Below are positions 24,191 through 38,559 of a DNA stretch of 64,000 nucleotides, in pieces. How positions within the stretch are numbered: position 1 is the stretch's first letter; each line of letters opens with the position of its first letter. The position numbers and the translations under genes were made by a program. The notes under the pieces were generated by a model. That model searched no databases, had not been told where the DNA came from, and saw only the letters and a program-made list of their open reading frames with translations. Source of the DNA: Asterias rubens (lineage: Eukaryota; Echinodermata; Asteroidea; Forcipulatida; Asteriidae). Location: positions 12,072,849 to 12,136,848 of the forward strand of contig NC_047081.1 in NCBI RefSeq assembly GCF_902459465.1, read 5' to 3'.

Positions 24191-27100
24191 ACCAAACGTG
24201 CAGTGTAGTCTGGTACCCTTTGTGCAAAACATGTGTATGCTGACCGTAATTGCAAATTGCTTCTAATTTCAAGTTGTCACAACTTTCTCAACTTCCACTA
24301 TTATCTCCCAAATGCAAGGTGACACGGGGCACCAACCCAGTATCCGAGCTGAGAAAGTATAATTATATCCAAATAAACAACAAGGAACCATTCTAGAGAA
24401 ATACTTTGAGAGAGTGTCGAGTATTTCATTCGATTAGGGAAAGGGGAGGCTGAGGTTGTAAGGGTTCGTTTTTGATTTCACTCTACCTTGAGGGGGTACG
24501 TGTAGAATCATGCATGATTTCTAGAGGGTGGGATGCTCAATTTGGTTTCTTAAATTGAACCCATTAATCATCGGGTATCAGGTGGTTTGGAACAGGGCGA
24601 CACGAACTGTCAAATTGAGATGATCACATTCAAAAGCCTACACGTGTTTCTTGCTGCGATTATCGCAACTCCAAGCCATGTTGATTGTTCTGTCGAACCA
24701 AGAAATAACCAAATCATACAACTCTTTGAAATGTTCTTGTGATTCATTGTAAAGCAACATGCTGAAGGCCTACTTCACCTTACAAATATCTTTCAAAAAT
24801 CTGACTTGATTTGATTTTTTTTTTCAGGAATGACCACCTCCTGATCATTTCAGCGTGTTGGGGCTTTACAGATTGTTTTTTTTTCTTTTTTCTGGAAGTG
24901 AATTATGTCGATGCTTTAAAGCGGTTTCAAATGAATACCATAAGTCATTGCCTTCCATTGATGAAACACTCCGTGTAAATGTCATTTCCGCGAAATAAAA
25001 TTCCTATTTCAGTTTAAAATGAAGCAATGTGACTCTCTGAAACATTAATGGAGTCTTGCAAGTCACTGCGGTTTGCGAGCCTTACATCTCGACATTAGAC
25101 TTACCCCTCAGTGTTAAGTACCGTCCACGAAATATAAATTGCCGCTTGTGTTGCTTTGGTAGAAGCTATCGGCAAAATCGCATTACATTTTATGGACTTA
25201 TTTCATTAAAAGACCGATGCCAAATTGGATCACTTGGGAATTATACAGTAGCTCAACCTCCAGTTAGGGAGCTCAACCCTCCTCTCAGAGTTTTGTTGGA
25301 ATCCCATCAAATTGACTCTAGTGCTTGGCTGCCATGAAATACCGCCATATGTGGGTACTAATTGCCTTGCATTTATTGTTGTGTGTACTCTCCCAAGGGG
25401 TGTTTGTGTGTCTGTCACTTAGAGTCAGAGACTCAAGAGTCTGTGTGTGGAGGGAGGGATCAAAAACCGAGGACTATTTTCAATTATGAAATAGATATTT
25501 TAAACTAAAATCTCGTAAAAAGTAAACGGTGTGTATAAATGTTGCATAATATTTTAATTGAAGATGATATAAGGGGGAGTCTTCCATAAGTTTCGTCAAT
25601 GTTCGATCACTGAGTTTGTTCCCTCTATACCGTCATTTACTGAGAACAATACAGACAGGTTTAGTAGAGCGACATTGTGTGATTTCCCAAGGTGTTGTCA
25701 TTGATCCCATTTCTTTCATTTTCTGTTCAAACATTGTTTAATATTTCTTGTTTCAGTAAACACCCCACCCCCACATTAAAGCCCTCGTTCACCCACCTTT
25801 CTCATGAAAATTATGCAAATTGCACTTCGCGCATGCACATTATCCTCTAGTTGGAACATGAGGGAACTTCATGTATTTTTGTATGGGTCGATGTCGGCGT
25901 GCCGCATTCTGACGAACGTTTGTGCCTGTGCGATTTCCACAGAAAATTATCAATCGCAAATAGTGAAAAAGTAGATGAAAACATACTTAAAAAGTACATT
26001 CTACTTTAAATATCAACATACAGGAACAATTACATGAGTTAAGCAAGAGTCTTGTACAATGACGAACATGTGTAGTTTTTGGTATTTGTTGGTTTAAGTT
26101 GGTTTCACTTGCTTGTGATAGCAGGTTTGTTAAGTTGATCACGCTATTGAAACGAAACAGTCTAATTGATTTGTTATTGAGTTCTCAACTAATATAACAA
26201 ACTGACTTTATTAAGCTTGGTTCACAACAACAGGAACATAAATCTGGCAGATGCTTATTTATCCCGTGAACACTAACTAATATCTGTCTGAGTATACGAA
26301 GTCGTCTCTCCCCTTCTATTGTCACACACCCCAACATTTAGCGGAATTAACGACAGTAAATTTGTCTCGCGGCATTCGTAATAAAATTACTCACTTCAGA
26401 ATGGATACACAAACTATAACTTTATATCGGACGCGTCCGGTCTTTAAAGAAAACCCGCTTTGGAAAACAAATAACTATCAAATCGATTAAATGTACCAAA
26501 ACCGGCTTGATTAAATGACACGAGATCGCGCAACATTTAAAACATTAGGCAACCAGGAATAATTTGCATTTCAGGATTATTCAGGTTATTTCTAAACAAG
26601 TGAATCTGATTCTGTGATTGCATTTGATTAAAACAAAAAAACAAAACAAAATTATGGCTTTATGTTCTACTGGTACCAGTTCGGTTTAATAGCAGTTTGT
26701 ATAATTTGGTGTTATAGGGGTTATTACGAGCGTTGCAATCGAATTAGGCAAAGAAGGACTTGAACTCTTCAATTTATTACTATATTATACCGATGTTAAG
26801 AACTTAAAACTTCCATGTAAATAACAGACAAAAATATGTGAGGATCGAGTGATGTAAGCAATACATTTAGCTCACAGCAGTGCATCAATATTGGTGTAAA
26901 ACGCTACCTGGGACAAACCAACCCCCTCTGTTCACCAAATTACCGGAATGGACGCCGCGGTGGCCTTAACCAAAACCTCACCGAGTCAATATTTATTTTA
27001 GTAACATTACCTGTTCATATACCTAGGCTCTATGGTAACTACGATGAGGCCCGGACCATGCCGAGAACCACTGCGGGTTTATATTGCTCTCGCTTAGAAC

Positions 27101-29783
27101 CATAAGTGCTCTTGAGTTGGTCGGCATTTCAACCCCCTCGGGACTCGTCTTTGAATCTCGATAATCAAAGAACCTACAAACTGCAAAATGGACTTGTTTA
27201 TCATGGTATCGAAGAAACGAACATGAACATCAGGCAACCTGGCTACAAAATGAGTAAACCACACACAGTCTTCGCAACACAAATACAACACAAATACAAC
27301 CCAAATATCTCAACTTATCCTACATAGCTTCACAACGTGTGGTAGATTTCTATCCTCACTGGTGTTGATGCACGTGCCGCAACCAAACGCATTTTCAAAC
27401 CATGATCCACTTCGAAACGGTCCTGCTAAGAGCCCCTGGCAACGCGCATGCGCTGTTGTCGTCGAACACCGGAAAGAGCGGGAACACAAGTCCGTCTGCA
27501 TGTTTATGTAAGTTGCCCATGTACACCGGTTTGCCGATGGCGGTTTGTGTAACTAAGTAGGGCTCTGGATTCGACATGCGAACATAGATGCATTTCATCA
27601 CCAGGGAAAAAGGGAACAGACAATTATACCGTATGTCAGATAAAGAAAAAGAGAGAGAATCTCTTGTTAAAGGCACAATTAACAAAAACGCGTCTGCTGG
27701 TTTTTGTATTGTAATCATTAATATCAATAAAGAAAACCATGAACAATAAACTGAAATACAACAAATTCAAGCCCTTCTAGTTGGTCTGTTTAAAAATATG
27801 GCCAACGACGAAATGTTAACAAGATTATTGCGCAAATGATGTTATCTCACTAGGGGGTGATTATGGCTTGAAATTACATAAGGTGACTTAGACCCTAACA
27901 GCATTGAGTCACTGTGATTTGAAGTTATCTAGGGATTTGGTACACGTGGACCGTTTTTACTCTTTATGTAGTTAGAAACAATCCTTAAAACAGCGAATTT
28001 AATTCATTTTAGAAGTTTGAGTTCCTGCATGTATCCACGCCTTTAATCTGCTATTTTGTTTTGCGGTTTTCTTGTTCCAATTTCCCTTAGCTTGTTAATG
28101 CACTCTCGTCTGAAAACATCAGGTTTCGTTTTCTGTTTTCTCCAGCATCATCAAACGAACATAACACCCCTATTATGTTATAGCGAAAATGTATTCAAGT
28201 AATAGACCACCAGGGAAACTGACTGGGTAATATTCAAATAATTTGGATTTGAAGAAAGAAAACATGGCTGCATAATGTATTCTTCTATATCTTTATCATG
28301 GCACACAGTTGCTATCTGCAGGGCAAACAAGTCGTATTTACTAATAAAAATATATTCTTGTTTATCTAAACGTCACCATTCAACCAAGATTCCTACAACA
28401 TCAAATCTGTTAGAACGGATTCCATACCAACCAAAGCCTACCTTAAACCCTGTACGCCTTTAATCCACTCAAGTTCCCCCCTCTCGAGTGATATTGTTGT
28501 GCCTACTTATCAAGTAATTCGTCAGCGAGGTTTTGTGATTGATGATCGACCAAACAAACTTCCCTTCTGCCTCCTTCAAACTGACACCCTAATTCTGCAT
28601 ACTCGAGTTTTGCCGTTTTTAATTAATTAAACTCGCTGGGAAAGAAATAAAGGAGAAGGAAGATAAATGAATACAATTTTCACGGCTAGCTGAACGCAAG
28701 TCACTGGCTTTACCATGTTGAAAACAGACGTATATTATGAAGCTCTTCAAGGGGTGCCGTCATATCGTTCTAAAAATATCGTGAAATTTACGACACAATA
28801 ATGAAATGCACTTTTGGTAAAATTGCGATTGTACGAGAACTTAGGGCAGGCAAAACGGCAGTAGTTGTTGTTACTTAAATTCTTAGGACTGTGCTCCGTC
28901 TTAATACTGTGTTACCTCCTTCTCCACAGATACATTGACTTCATATAATGAACAAAAATGTGCACGCATGTTCCATTTGCTTACCTTGAGCAAAACTTTT
29001 TCGACAAAGGCCCTGTTTATGTCTTTTTGCTGCATCGGATGGTTTTATCTCACGCGCATCTCGTAAACAATTTAAATTCATGTTGACTGGTGGCAGCAAA
29101 CCCCAAAACCAGTAGAATAAAGATTACACTACAAATAGAACTACTGATATTTAACTTTAAAATAGCTTCTTGGGCGACATCTGATACAGTATTATTAAAC
29201 TTTTGTCATGTTAGCATTTCAACGCAAGGGAGTTCATAAACCATTCGGTACCATTGTTTAATCAGTTTCTTTTGTAATAAACTTTTTATTTCTGTTCTAA
29301 AGGAATACATTACTGGCATTAGGTTGATGAAGTAGAAGGTTATAATTTAACGTATAGGACACAACTCTAATAAACCCCAACAAAGACCAACCCCAGGAGA
29401 GCAGAAATGTCACAATACCAGAGCAAACCCGGGGGGTAATGCCCTCAAAAGATACGAGAAGATGGAGATATAAACCCCGGATGTTTGTCCCGAAGTATTC
29501 CGATTCTCTGACTTGAGAATTGTCTTGTTGACTCCTTATTTCTTGAGGGCCTCCCAAATCCAAGCAGGTTCTCCCGAGTCATATTATTAACGGAGAGATT
29601 TATGTTGCGAGCGTGTTGTGCACACAATTGGATTAACTTACAAATGAGGTTGGCGCGTCTGGTTTCAAAAGCCAATCAGAAATCTGTTTCAGACAAAAAT
29701 CCATTACAGCAGACGGTTCTTTCATGTCCGAGTTACAATTTTTGTCACGCTTATAAAACGGCCGTAGTCCCGTGGCTTAGTTC

Positions 29784-29845
29784 TACAATTGTTTGAGTTA
29801 AATTTAACCATAACTACAATTGTTTGAGTTAAATTTAACCATAAA
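29784..29845. repeat. 31-bp direct duplication
   Basis: ACAATTGTTTGAGTTAAATT followed by TAACCATAA occurs twice back to back, with a palindromic core GTTAAATTTAAC. No gene context. Confidence 0.75.
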
Positions 29846-31480
29846 ACGATATTAACACTCATTACCGTGCATAATTCTGGTATTATCATATTAAAATCTG
29901 CTGCGATAAAAGTTACGTATAATTAAATTGAGACACACTGCTGGTATGTTTTTGAAAAAAACATACACATGCTACAGCCGTTGGGTAGTTTTGGTCGAGC
30001 GATAACCGACAGAAGAAGCTTTATATCTCCGTAAAATATGGGGCCATCCGCTGGGGCTGGCAATCGATAGGAACTGCTATAAGGGTAATAAACCGCACTT
30101 GATGAAAGCGTTCTTGACACGACAAAGACCTAATTTAGAAATTGTATATGACTTGAATTTAAGATTCTACCAATTTACGAGAAACATTTGACCCAGGTAT
30201 GTGTTTATTATGAGAGCGTGTGTTTCAAGTTAGCTGAGTTTTGTGTTTGTGTGTAGAATCAACGGCATGGTTTGCCAATGGGATAAACTGACATTCAACT
30301 GGAGGTATCACGACCTAAGATAGCTTACACTCAATGAGGTGATGTCTATAATGCGGTAGTATGTATTTTGGTCAAGAGAGTTTCGTATTAATCGAGGTTA
30401 AAGGAATTTGAAGTTTTACTTTTTATTTTTTGCGAGCCGAGAATGACACATTTTGGTATCGGGCTACATTAAGAACCGTACAAGAGACGACTGATCGTGT
30501 TCTGTCATACAACTTTGAATTTGTACTCTTGGCGATACTTTTTAGCAACCAGACAATTTGTTAATGGTCGATGAAATTGCTATTGGGAATTATGCATTTC
30601 CCCCTCAAAATACACCCCCTTGCAAAAATTTAAAGACATTTCCATTTTGGAAGAGGTTGATTAAGGAACATTACGAGTTGCAATGAGTTTCCCATTTGCA
30701 ATTGTTCATTTCAATTTAATAATTTTAAACTCGCTTCTTGTTTAAATTTGTTGAAAGATAAATGGAATTTTTTTTCCTCCCGATATTGGACGAAGATTTC
30801 CCTTAGGTTCCATAGAAAGTGTATTGACTTGATTCACTCTGGCTGTAATGGTTAAGAGTTGCGTCTGCCCGTAGACAGCACGGTCTTGCCCGTCAGCAAT
30901 ACATACTCTACCCCTCTTATGCAATTACGGTGGCCTGGCTGCGAGTAGGAGGTGAATATCGAGTGATAGAGCGACATGAGGGGCTGCAATGCACCCATGA
31001 AGTCGCCCTAAGGAGAAGGGTGTGGTGTCGACTGCCTTACTTTGGCAGGTCCAATCGTGACTTGATAAACATTTAGGTGAAATGGAATATGATGAGTCGT
31101 GAGGGTTATAAACACAATGGGAAAAAGGCAATAAAATTCCAGTATGATGGTACAACCAATGAAGCAATTAGTCTGTTTGAGGTATGGTGGAAATTATAGG
31201 AGTGCACTGTTTCGTTGGGGCTTATACAGACCATAGCATTGTGTCCGCCATATCTCAAAAAGCTCATTACATGGACAAGTCAATACAAATACCTTCCTTA
31301 GGTTATGTGTTGTACTGGTTTCATTGTCATATGTACATTCCAATGGCTTTACAACACATGCTTTTATTCGCCCAGTTTCATATTGGTCCACGTTTCTGAA
31401 TTTGGCACAGTGGGCTTAAGGGCGTTGACACGCACACATTCCAGGTGACACTCGTTCTGTAAGGTAAGGAAAACCAGCTA

Positions 31481-31821
31481 TTTTTAAAGGCACTGGACAC
31501 TATTGGTAACTACTCAAAGTAATTTGTTAGGATGAAAACTTACTTCGTAGAGAGCAATGGAGAGAAGTTGATAGTATAAAACATTGTGTGAAACGGCTCC
31601 CTCTGAAGTAGCGTAGCTTTTGAAAAGAGGTAATTTCTCAATCAAAATATTCAAATACTACAGGCCTGAGTCCTTTCTGAGGCACCTGAAAGTACACACA
31701 GTTGTGCAACAAGGGTGTTTTTTGTCATTATTCTTTTGCAATTTCAATGACCAATTCGGGGATACACCAAGTGTGAATACTGGTCTGTGACAATTACCAA
31801 TATTGTCCAGTGTCTTTAAGA
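31481..31821. mobile_element. MITE (GGCACTGGACAC family) next to giant element copy A
   Basis: It begins TTTAAAGGCACTGGACACTA and ends CCAATATTGTCCAGTGTCTT, with GGCTCCCTCTGAAGTAGCGT inside, so both terminal repeats are preserved. A 28-bp piece of its 3' part (AAGTGTGAATACTGGTCTGT) is duplicated just downstream at about 31828-31849. Copy A of the giant element starts about 60 bp further on. Confidence 0.85.
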
Positions 31822-31881
31822 TACAGCAAGTGTGAATACTGGTCTGTGACAGGGCACCTTTGGCAAATATAACCAAAGGTA

Positions 31882-32200
31882 CACTGAAAACATCTAGTAG
31901 TCAATTTGGAGAAAAAATTAGTCAACTACGCAATAAAAATCAGTCTTTCCATCCATGACTAGTTTTTCAATCCGAACTAACTAATAGGAAACATTTTTAC
32001 TAATTGAGCTAATGAAATTACTAATCAATATTTTTTAAAGACTAATACGAATTTGTTATTTCTAATTTTGCCCGTAGATTAGTTGATACAGAGTACTGTT
32101 TGACTAATTTGTTTCTCTCCAAAATATGAAATGACAAGTCTGACATAGCAATGACAAATTGGTCGGCTAATGTGTGAGAAAAATACTAATTGAATTGGCT
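31882..32200 (+). repeat. Left subterminal repeat zone of copy A
   Basis: Words such as TAGTAGTCAATT, TTAGTCAACTA, ATGACTAGTT, TACTAATTGA, AAGACTAATACG and TTGACTAATTTG recur in both orientations. The matching zone of copy B is 48247-48560. In CMC elements such zones are transposase-binding regions; that role is inferred here. Confidence 0.65.
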
Positions 32201-32789
32201 CCGAAGGCGAGGCACATTACAAACGCCTGATACAGAACTTACTCGTACAACGTTCGGTCGAGTGCCACCGCCCCTTCCTCCCTATCAAGAGGTTGTGAAT
32301 TATTGTGTATTCTGAATTTCTGAATTATTAAATTTAATTCAAGAATAAATTCCTGTTTCAACTTTTGGAAAACATGGGCGCCGCTTGTAACCTTGGAGGT
32401 AGTCTGTAAACAGTGCTGTCATTAATCAGCACGGTGAGTACGATTAACAGAACAGCCAGAACACAATCCCACCCCCCGGTTAGGCCGGTTTCGCGCCGAT
32501 ATTGTTTAGTGCGCGATGGTCGCGCAGCATTGCAATTCAGCACAGTTATTTACACTGTTTAAAAACCATTATCGCAAAATAGCGTGTAATTGTCACTGTC
32601 GCGCAAATATCGCCCGCGCGATTCGTAACTTTCCCTCTCGTCTGCATGCAGCATGCAGCAACAAGAACGTCAGGTTATTAGTCCGTGTCAATCAACGTGT
32701 GCTGTTGGTGGGTGATGGAATATGAAATAAGGTAATTAATATATTTTATTCTGTTGTAATTATTCAGAAATATAATATCGGTCAACGTT

Positions 32790-33085
32790 AGGGATTGGTG
32801 GTGGCTTTTTGCAGTTGGTCAACTTTAGGGATCGGTGATGGCTTTTTGCAATCGGTCAACTTCAGGGATCGGTGATGGCTTTTTGCATGCGGTCATCTTT
32901 AGTGATCGGTGGTGGCTTTTTGCAATCGGTCAACTTTAGTGATCGGTGGTGGCTTTTTGCAATCGGTCAACTTTAGGGATCGGTGGTGGCTTTTTGCAAT
33001 CGGTCAACTGAAGGGATCGGAGGTGGCTTTTTGCAATCAGTCAACTTTAGGGATCGGTGGTGGCTTTTTTGCAATGAGTCAACTT
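32790..33085 (+). repeat. 37-bp minisatellite, left outer array of palindrome A
   Basis: About eight units of GGGATCGGTGGTGGCTTTTT followed by GCAATCGGTCAACTTTA. The inverted counterpart is at 38340-38560, and copy B carries the arrays at 49145-49440 and 57665-57870. Confidence 0.9.
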
Positions 33086-33829
33086 TTGCAACCGGTGATG
33101 GGATTTTGGGATATCCGAATTTTGCGTCCGGTCGGTGCAGGCCTACTTCAAAACCTATGATTGTGTAGATTGTGGACATTAGTTGTGTTATTTTCTAGTT
33201 CACACCAACATGGAGGAATACATTAGGATAGGGTGTGGAAGGGTTATCTATGTCCCACAATTGGTTGTCGTCTTCCGGAAATGGTGTATGCCGGGGAAAT
33301 ACAAATATTTATATTCAGTGAAGGGAAATGTTTTTGAACAAGAGTCTCTACCGATAGTTTTGTGTGTAAGGGGAAATCTGAAATCATACAAGTAGCCCTG
33401 TGTAAACAGACCCGGAGGTGAGAACATTATGACCACACAAAAAACCGTTTTGATGGGAAAACACATATTATGTGCATCATGAATGTGATGGACAAACACA
33501 GGCCGGGACGCACTCAACACGTTTTATAAAAGGCTAGGTAAAGTATTATACAAATATTTCCTTGTAATAAACGGAGAGGCACGTATTAATTGAATCCAAA
33601 GCGAAAAACGTACTATATAAAGTTCTTAATTTACGGGGGGGGGGGGGGGGGGGTGTATAAAGTATAAAGATAAAAGAGTTAAATCTTATATAAAATTGAA
33701 GCTTGAAAATAAGCTTTACTCTAAACGTAATTTTGTTTTAAATTATTAATCAATTAACCTTGTGATCTTCATTTGCATATTTAATTAGTAAATCTTAGTA
33801 ACGCGCCATATCTCAAGAAGTATACTTCC

Positions 33830-34400
33830 GGGTCAACCGGAAGTTGGCCCATTTTTTGTTTCAGTTATACTACACAATCAATCTTCATTTTTTGTTTCAG
33901 TTATAGACTCCTTTTAAATTTTTACTTTGGAAAACCGTGACCCCATGTTGACCTCTATTTTCGGGTCAACCTGAATTGGGACCAGATCTCAAGACCTATA
34001 CACCCTATTTCAAACTTGTTCCAGTTTCCGCGACCCCATGTTGACCTCTACATCCGGGTCAACCGGAAGTGGGACCATATCTCAAGAACTATACAACCGA
34101 TTTTCAAACTTTTTTTCAGTTGCACACTCCTTTGTGTTAAATATTAACTTTGAAAAATGTGTCCCCTTGTTGACCTCTACTTCAGGGTCAACCGGAAGTG
34201 GGACCATACCTCAAGAACTACACCACTAATTTTTAAACTCTTTTTTACTTAGAGACTCTTTGAGCATTAAGGATTAACCTTAACAAAATTTGGCCCCCAT
34301 ATTGACCTAGCTCTACTTCCAGGTCAACCGGAAGTGGGACAATATCCCAAGAACTTCACAACCTATGTTCAAACCTTTTTTCAGTTATAGCCTAACAAAC
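33830..34400 (+). repeat. ~130-bp tandem repeats carrying CAACCGGAAGTG
   Basis: About five units share GTTGACCTCTACTTC, GGGTCAACCGGAAGTGGGAC and CTCAAGAACTATACAACC. ACCGGAAGTG is an exact ETS-factor core. The inverted array is at 36960-37510; copy B has arrays at 52240-52830 and 56270-56830. Confidence 0.8.
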
Positions 34401-34429
34401 AATACAGTTTCGATACGGTGCCGTTAATT

Positions 34430-34870
34430 ATGATGATGATATTGAGCCAGAATTGGGCCAGTGCTGGCCTTCTTACGGTCAAGCGTCATGTCCTTGCTAG
34501 TAAAGTGCCCACACTGGGCCAATGTCGGTTTTAATGAGGCAAACTATTTTAGTTAGGACGGAGGTTTGCCTGTCTTGGCCAATATTGGTTTTGTGCGGCA
34601 CACCGTTTCGGCAAAATGATGAACCTTTAATGGGCCAATGCTGGTTTTGTAGCGGTGCACCATTTTGGGAAAGTGGTAGAAAACCTGCAATGATCCAATA
34701 CTGGTTTTATGGCACACCATTTGAGAAAACAGGCAGAAAACCTCTCATTGAGCCAATACTGGTTTTGTAGCTGCACACCATTTTTGTCAAAATGGTGTCA
34801 TATAGAAAACCTTTTCGGGGCCAATCATGCCAATACTGGCTTTGACAAAACGGTAAAGAAATATGTTCTA
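34430..34870 (+). repeat. ~57-bp tandem repeats (GGGCCAATACTGGTTTTGTAGC family)
   Basis: Units combine GGCCAATACTGGTTTTGT with GCACACCATTTTGGCAAAAT and GTAGAAAACCT. Each contains CCAAT and the small palindrome CCATTTTGGCAAAATGG. More units are at 35395-35660, and inverted units at 36005-36130 and 36385-36800. The small open frames here reflect the repeat and are not genes. Confidence 0.8.
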
Positions 34871-34924
34871 ATTACTAAACCGACTTGAAAATTACAAAGG
34901 AATTAGCCCATGCAAGTTATTGAG

Positions 34925-35075
34925 CTGGGGTGGATTTCACAAAGAGTTAAGACTACTCTTATCCCGAGTTAGGAAGAGTTAATCGTCCTTACTTAGGACT
35001 AGCCATACGTTTCTTATATCTCCAAGGACTATAAGTTAGGACTAGGCCTAACTCTCTGTGAAATCGACCCCTGAT
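34925..35075. repeat. Foldback MITE fragment (TTAGGACTAG family) inside copy A
   Basis: GTGGATTTCACAAAGAGTTAA ... CTAACTCTCTGTGAAATCGA has inverted ends and TAGGACTAG words. It is related to the fuller foldback at 47040-47210 and present in copy B at about 53370-53510, so it was in the element before copies A and B separated. Confidence 0.7.
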
Positions 35076-38000
35076 GGTACCGGCATTTTGAGAAACCGAA
35101 TACTATTAATAAAACAACATTCTAAAATGTATACCTCCTTTATTATTTTATTGGTTTTTACATAGCATTTTTAATTTGATTTATTCATTGCTGCTGTTTT
35201 TTTTTTCTTCATTTTTATGTTTTGTGTTTATCATGGACAACTACACTTTATTGTAATGAACTTTTTTATTGCAAAGTAATTTCATTTAAATTTAATATAT
35301 TTGATATACTTTTTGCATTTTTATTTTATTAATAAAACCTTACGAGTTAAAATACTGGTTGAATTTTCGTCTGATAATGAAAGTTTTACTTTCTGTCATC
35401 TGTCTACTGGTTTGTTGGCGGCACACCATTTTGGCAAAATGGTAGAAAACCTCTATTGTGCCAACACTGGTTTTGTAGCTGCACCATAGACAATCTTTTC
35501 TGGGCCAATTCTTTTTTTTTTAGCGCCACGCCATTTTGACAAAATGCTGGGCCAATACTGGTTTCGAAGTGGCACACCATTTTGGCAAATAATGGTATAA
35601 AACAACTTTTTGTGCCAATACTGATTTGGTAACGGCTACCATTGGGCCGGCATTGAACCGACATTGGTCATAATATGCAATTTTCAAGGCAGGGTGTCAA
35701 AGCTGTGGCACAGGATGTCTTAAGATTGTCGAAACAATTAAAAAATTACAAAGTAATGTAATTTGTTAAGATTATTTTTGCTATAAAATATCCCAAAAAT
35801 TGTAGATATTAATAAATCTTGATTTCAATAATGTAATAATTTGGAATAACTGATTGCCCAATGTATGTATGTTATCTGGGTATAAAATGGTACTCTTCTA
35901 AAAATGTTTGGCAAGTCAGTCAACCCGCTGGTGAGTGTAATTTATTCCTCCACGGTGGTGTGAACTAGAAAATAACAACAATTAATATCCACAATCTACA
36001 CAAATGGTGTACCACTTCGAAACCAGTATTGGCCCAGAAAAGATTGTCTATGGTGCAGCTACAAAACCAGTGTTGGCACAATAGAGGTTTTCTACCATTT
36101 TGCCAAAATGGTGTGCCGACAACAAACCAGTAGACAGATGACAGAAAGTAAAACTTTCATTATCAGACGAAAATTCAACCAGCATTTTAACTCGTAAGTT
36201 TTTATAAATAAAATAAAAATGCAAAAAGTATATCAAATATATTAAATTTAAATGAAATTACTTTGCAATAAAAAGTTCATTACAATAAAGTGTAGTTGTC
36301 CATGATAAACACAAAACATAAAAAATGAAAAAACAGCAGCAATGAATAAATCAAACTAAAAATGCTATATAAAAAACAATAAAGTAATAAAATGGTGTGC
36401 CGCCAACAAACCAGTAGTTTAGAACATATTTCTTTAACGTTTTGCCAAAGCCAGTATTGGCATGATTGGCCCCGAAAAGGTTTTCTATATGATACCATTT
36501 TGACAAAAATGGTGTGCAGCTACAAAACCAGTATTGGCTCAATGAGAGGTTTTCTGCCTGTTTTCTCAAATGGTGTGCCACAAAACCAGTATTGGACCAT
36601 TGCAGGTTTTCTACCACTTTCCCAAAATGGTGCACCGCTACAAAACCAGCAATGGCCCATTAAAGGTTCATCATTTTGCCGAAACGGTGTGCCGCACAAA
36701 ACCAATAATGGCCAAGACAGGCAAACCTCCGTCCTAACTAAAATAGTTTGCCGCTATAAAACCTACATTGGCCCAGTGTGGGCACTTTACTAGCAAGAGC
36801 ATGACGCTTGACCGGAAGAAGGCCAGCACTGGCCCAATTCTGGCTCAATATCATCATCATAAGTAACGACACCTTATCGAAACTCGACGCCGGTACATGC
36901 CACCATTGGCCCGATACAGTATTGTTTGTTAGGCTATAAATGAAAAAAGGTTTGAACATAGGTTGTGAAGTTCTTGGGATATTGTCCCACTTCTGGTTGA
37001 CCTGGAAATAGAGCTAGGTCAATATGGGGGCCAAATTTTGTTAAGGTTAATCCTTAATGCTCAAAGAGTCTCTAAGTAAAAAATGGTTTAAAAATTAGTG
37101 GTGTAGTTCTTGAGGTATGGTCCCACTTTCGGTTGACCCTGAAGTAGAGGTCAACAAGGGGACACATTTTTCAAAGTTAATATTTAACACAAAGGAGTTT
37201 GCAACTGAAAAAAAGTTTGAAAATCGGTTGTATAGTTCTTGAGATATGGTCCCACTTCCGGTTGACCCGGATAAAGAAGTCAACATGGGGTCGCGGAAAC
37301 TGGAACAAGTTTGAAATAGGCTGTATAGGTCTTGAGATCTGGTCCCAATTCAGGTTGACCCGAAAATAGAGGTCAACATGGGGTCACGGTTTCCCAAAGT
37401 AAAAAATTAAAAGGAGTCTATAACTGAAACAAAAAATGAAGATTGATTGTGTAGTATAACTGAAACAAAAAATGGGCCAACTTCCGGTTGACCCGGAAGT
37501 ATACTTTTTGAGATATGGCGCTCTACTAAGATTTACTAATTAAATATGCAAATGAAGATCACAAGGTTAGTTGATTAATAATTTAAAACAAAATTACGTT
37601 TAGAGTAAAGCTTATTTTCAAGCTTCAATTTTATATAAGATTTAACTCTTTTATCTTTATACTTTACACACCCCCCCCCCTAAATTAAGAACTTTATATA
37701 GTACGTTTTTCGCTTTGGATTCAATTAATACGTGCCTCTCCGTTTATTACAAGGAAATATTTGTATAATACTTTACCTAGCCTTTTATAAAACGTGTTGA
37801 GTGCGTCCCGTCTGTGTGTGTCCATCACATTCATGATGCACATAATATGTGTTTTCCATCAAAACGGTTTTAGTGTGGTCATAATGTTCTCACCTCCGGG
37901 TCTGTTTACACAGGGCTACTTGTATGATTTCAGATTTTCCCTTACACACAAAACTATCGGTAGAGACTCTTGTTCAAAAACATTTCCCTTCATTGAATAT

Positions 38001-38559
38001 AAATATTTGTATTTCTCCGGCATACACCATTTCCGGAAGACGACAACCAATTGTGGGACATAGATAACCCTTCCACACCCTCTCCTACCCATTTGTTGTT
38101 GTTATTATTAGCTTTTTAGAAAGAGCTGATTAATTTGATGTTTGTTGCGTTCCCCCTTACATAGTTATAAAATGGTACTCTTCTAAAAATGTTTGGCAAG
38201 TCAGTCAACCCGCTGGTGAGTGTAATATTCCTCCATGGTGGTGTGAACTAGAAAATAACAACAATTAATATCCACAATCTACACAATCATAGGTTTTGAA
38301 GTAGGCCTGCACCGACCGGACGCAAAATTCGGATATCCCAAAATCCCATCACCGGTTGCAAAAGTTGACCGATTGCAAAAAGCCACCACCGATCCCTAAA
38401 GTTGACTGATTGCAAAAAGCCACTTCCGATCCCTTAAGTTGACCGATTGCAAAAAGCCATCACCGATCCCTAAAGTTGACCGATTGCAAAAAGCAACCAC
38501 CAATCCCTGAAGTTGACCGATTGCAAAAAGCCATCAACGGTCGTGAATATGCATGACCG

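Larger units (their letters stand above)
20752..31879. other. Gene-poor 11-kb interval
   Basis: I find no supported gene on either strand. Content seen: MITE-like repeats at 21265-21470, 21782-21963, 24050-24190 and 31481-31821; a 17-bp perfect hairpin at 23881-23921; a 31-bp direct duplication at 29784-29845; homopolymer and purine runs near 22375 and 22985. The minus-strand frame at 27395-27620 reads smoothly for about 66 codons but has no splice context or recognised family. Later exons of the SLC23 gene (minus strand) would be expected to the left of copy A, but I could not identify any. Confidence 0.4.

Noticed and set aside
27395..27620. Minus-strand frame reading MKCIYVRMSNPEPYLV and on for about 66 codons
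   Set aside because: Reads smoothly, but there is no recognised family, no convincing acceptor and no neighbouring exon; kept as a note only.
32790..33085. CRISPR-like array of 37-bp repeats
   Set aside because: Units are contiguous with no unique spacers, and the setting is a eukaryotic transposon.
34522..36793. Many 60-130-codon frames within the palindrome arms
   Set aside because: They mirror each other on both strands, follow the CCAATACTGG units and have no starts, splice context or conservation beyond the DNA repeat.
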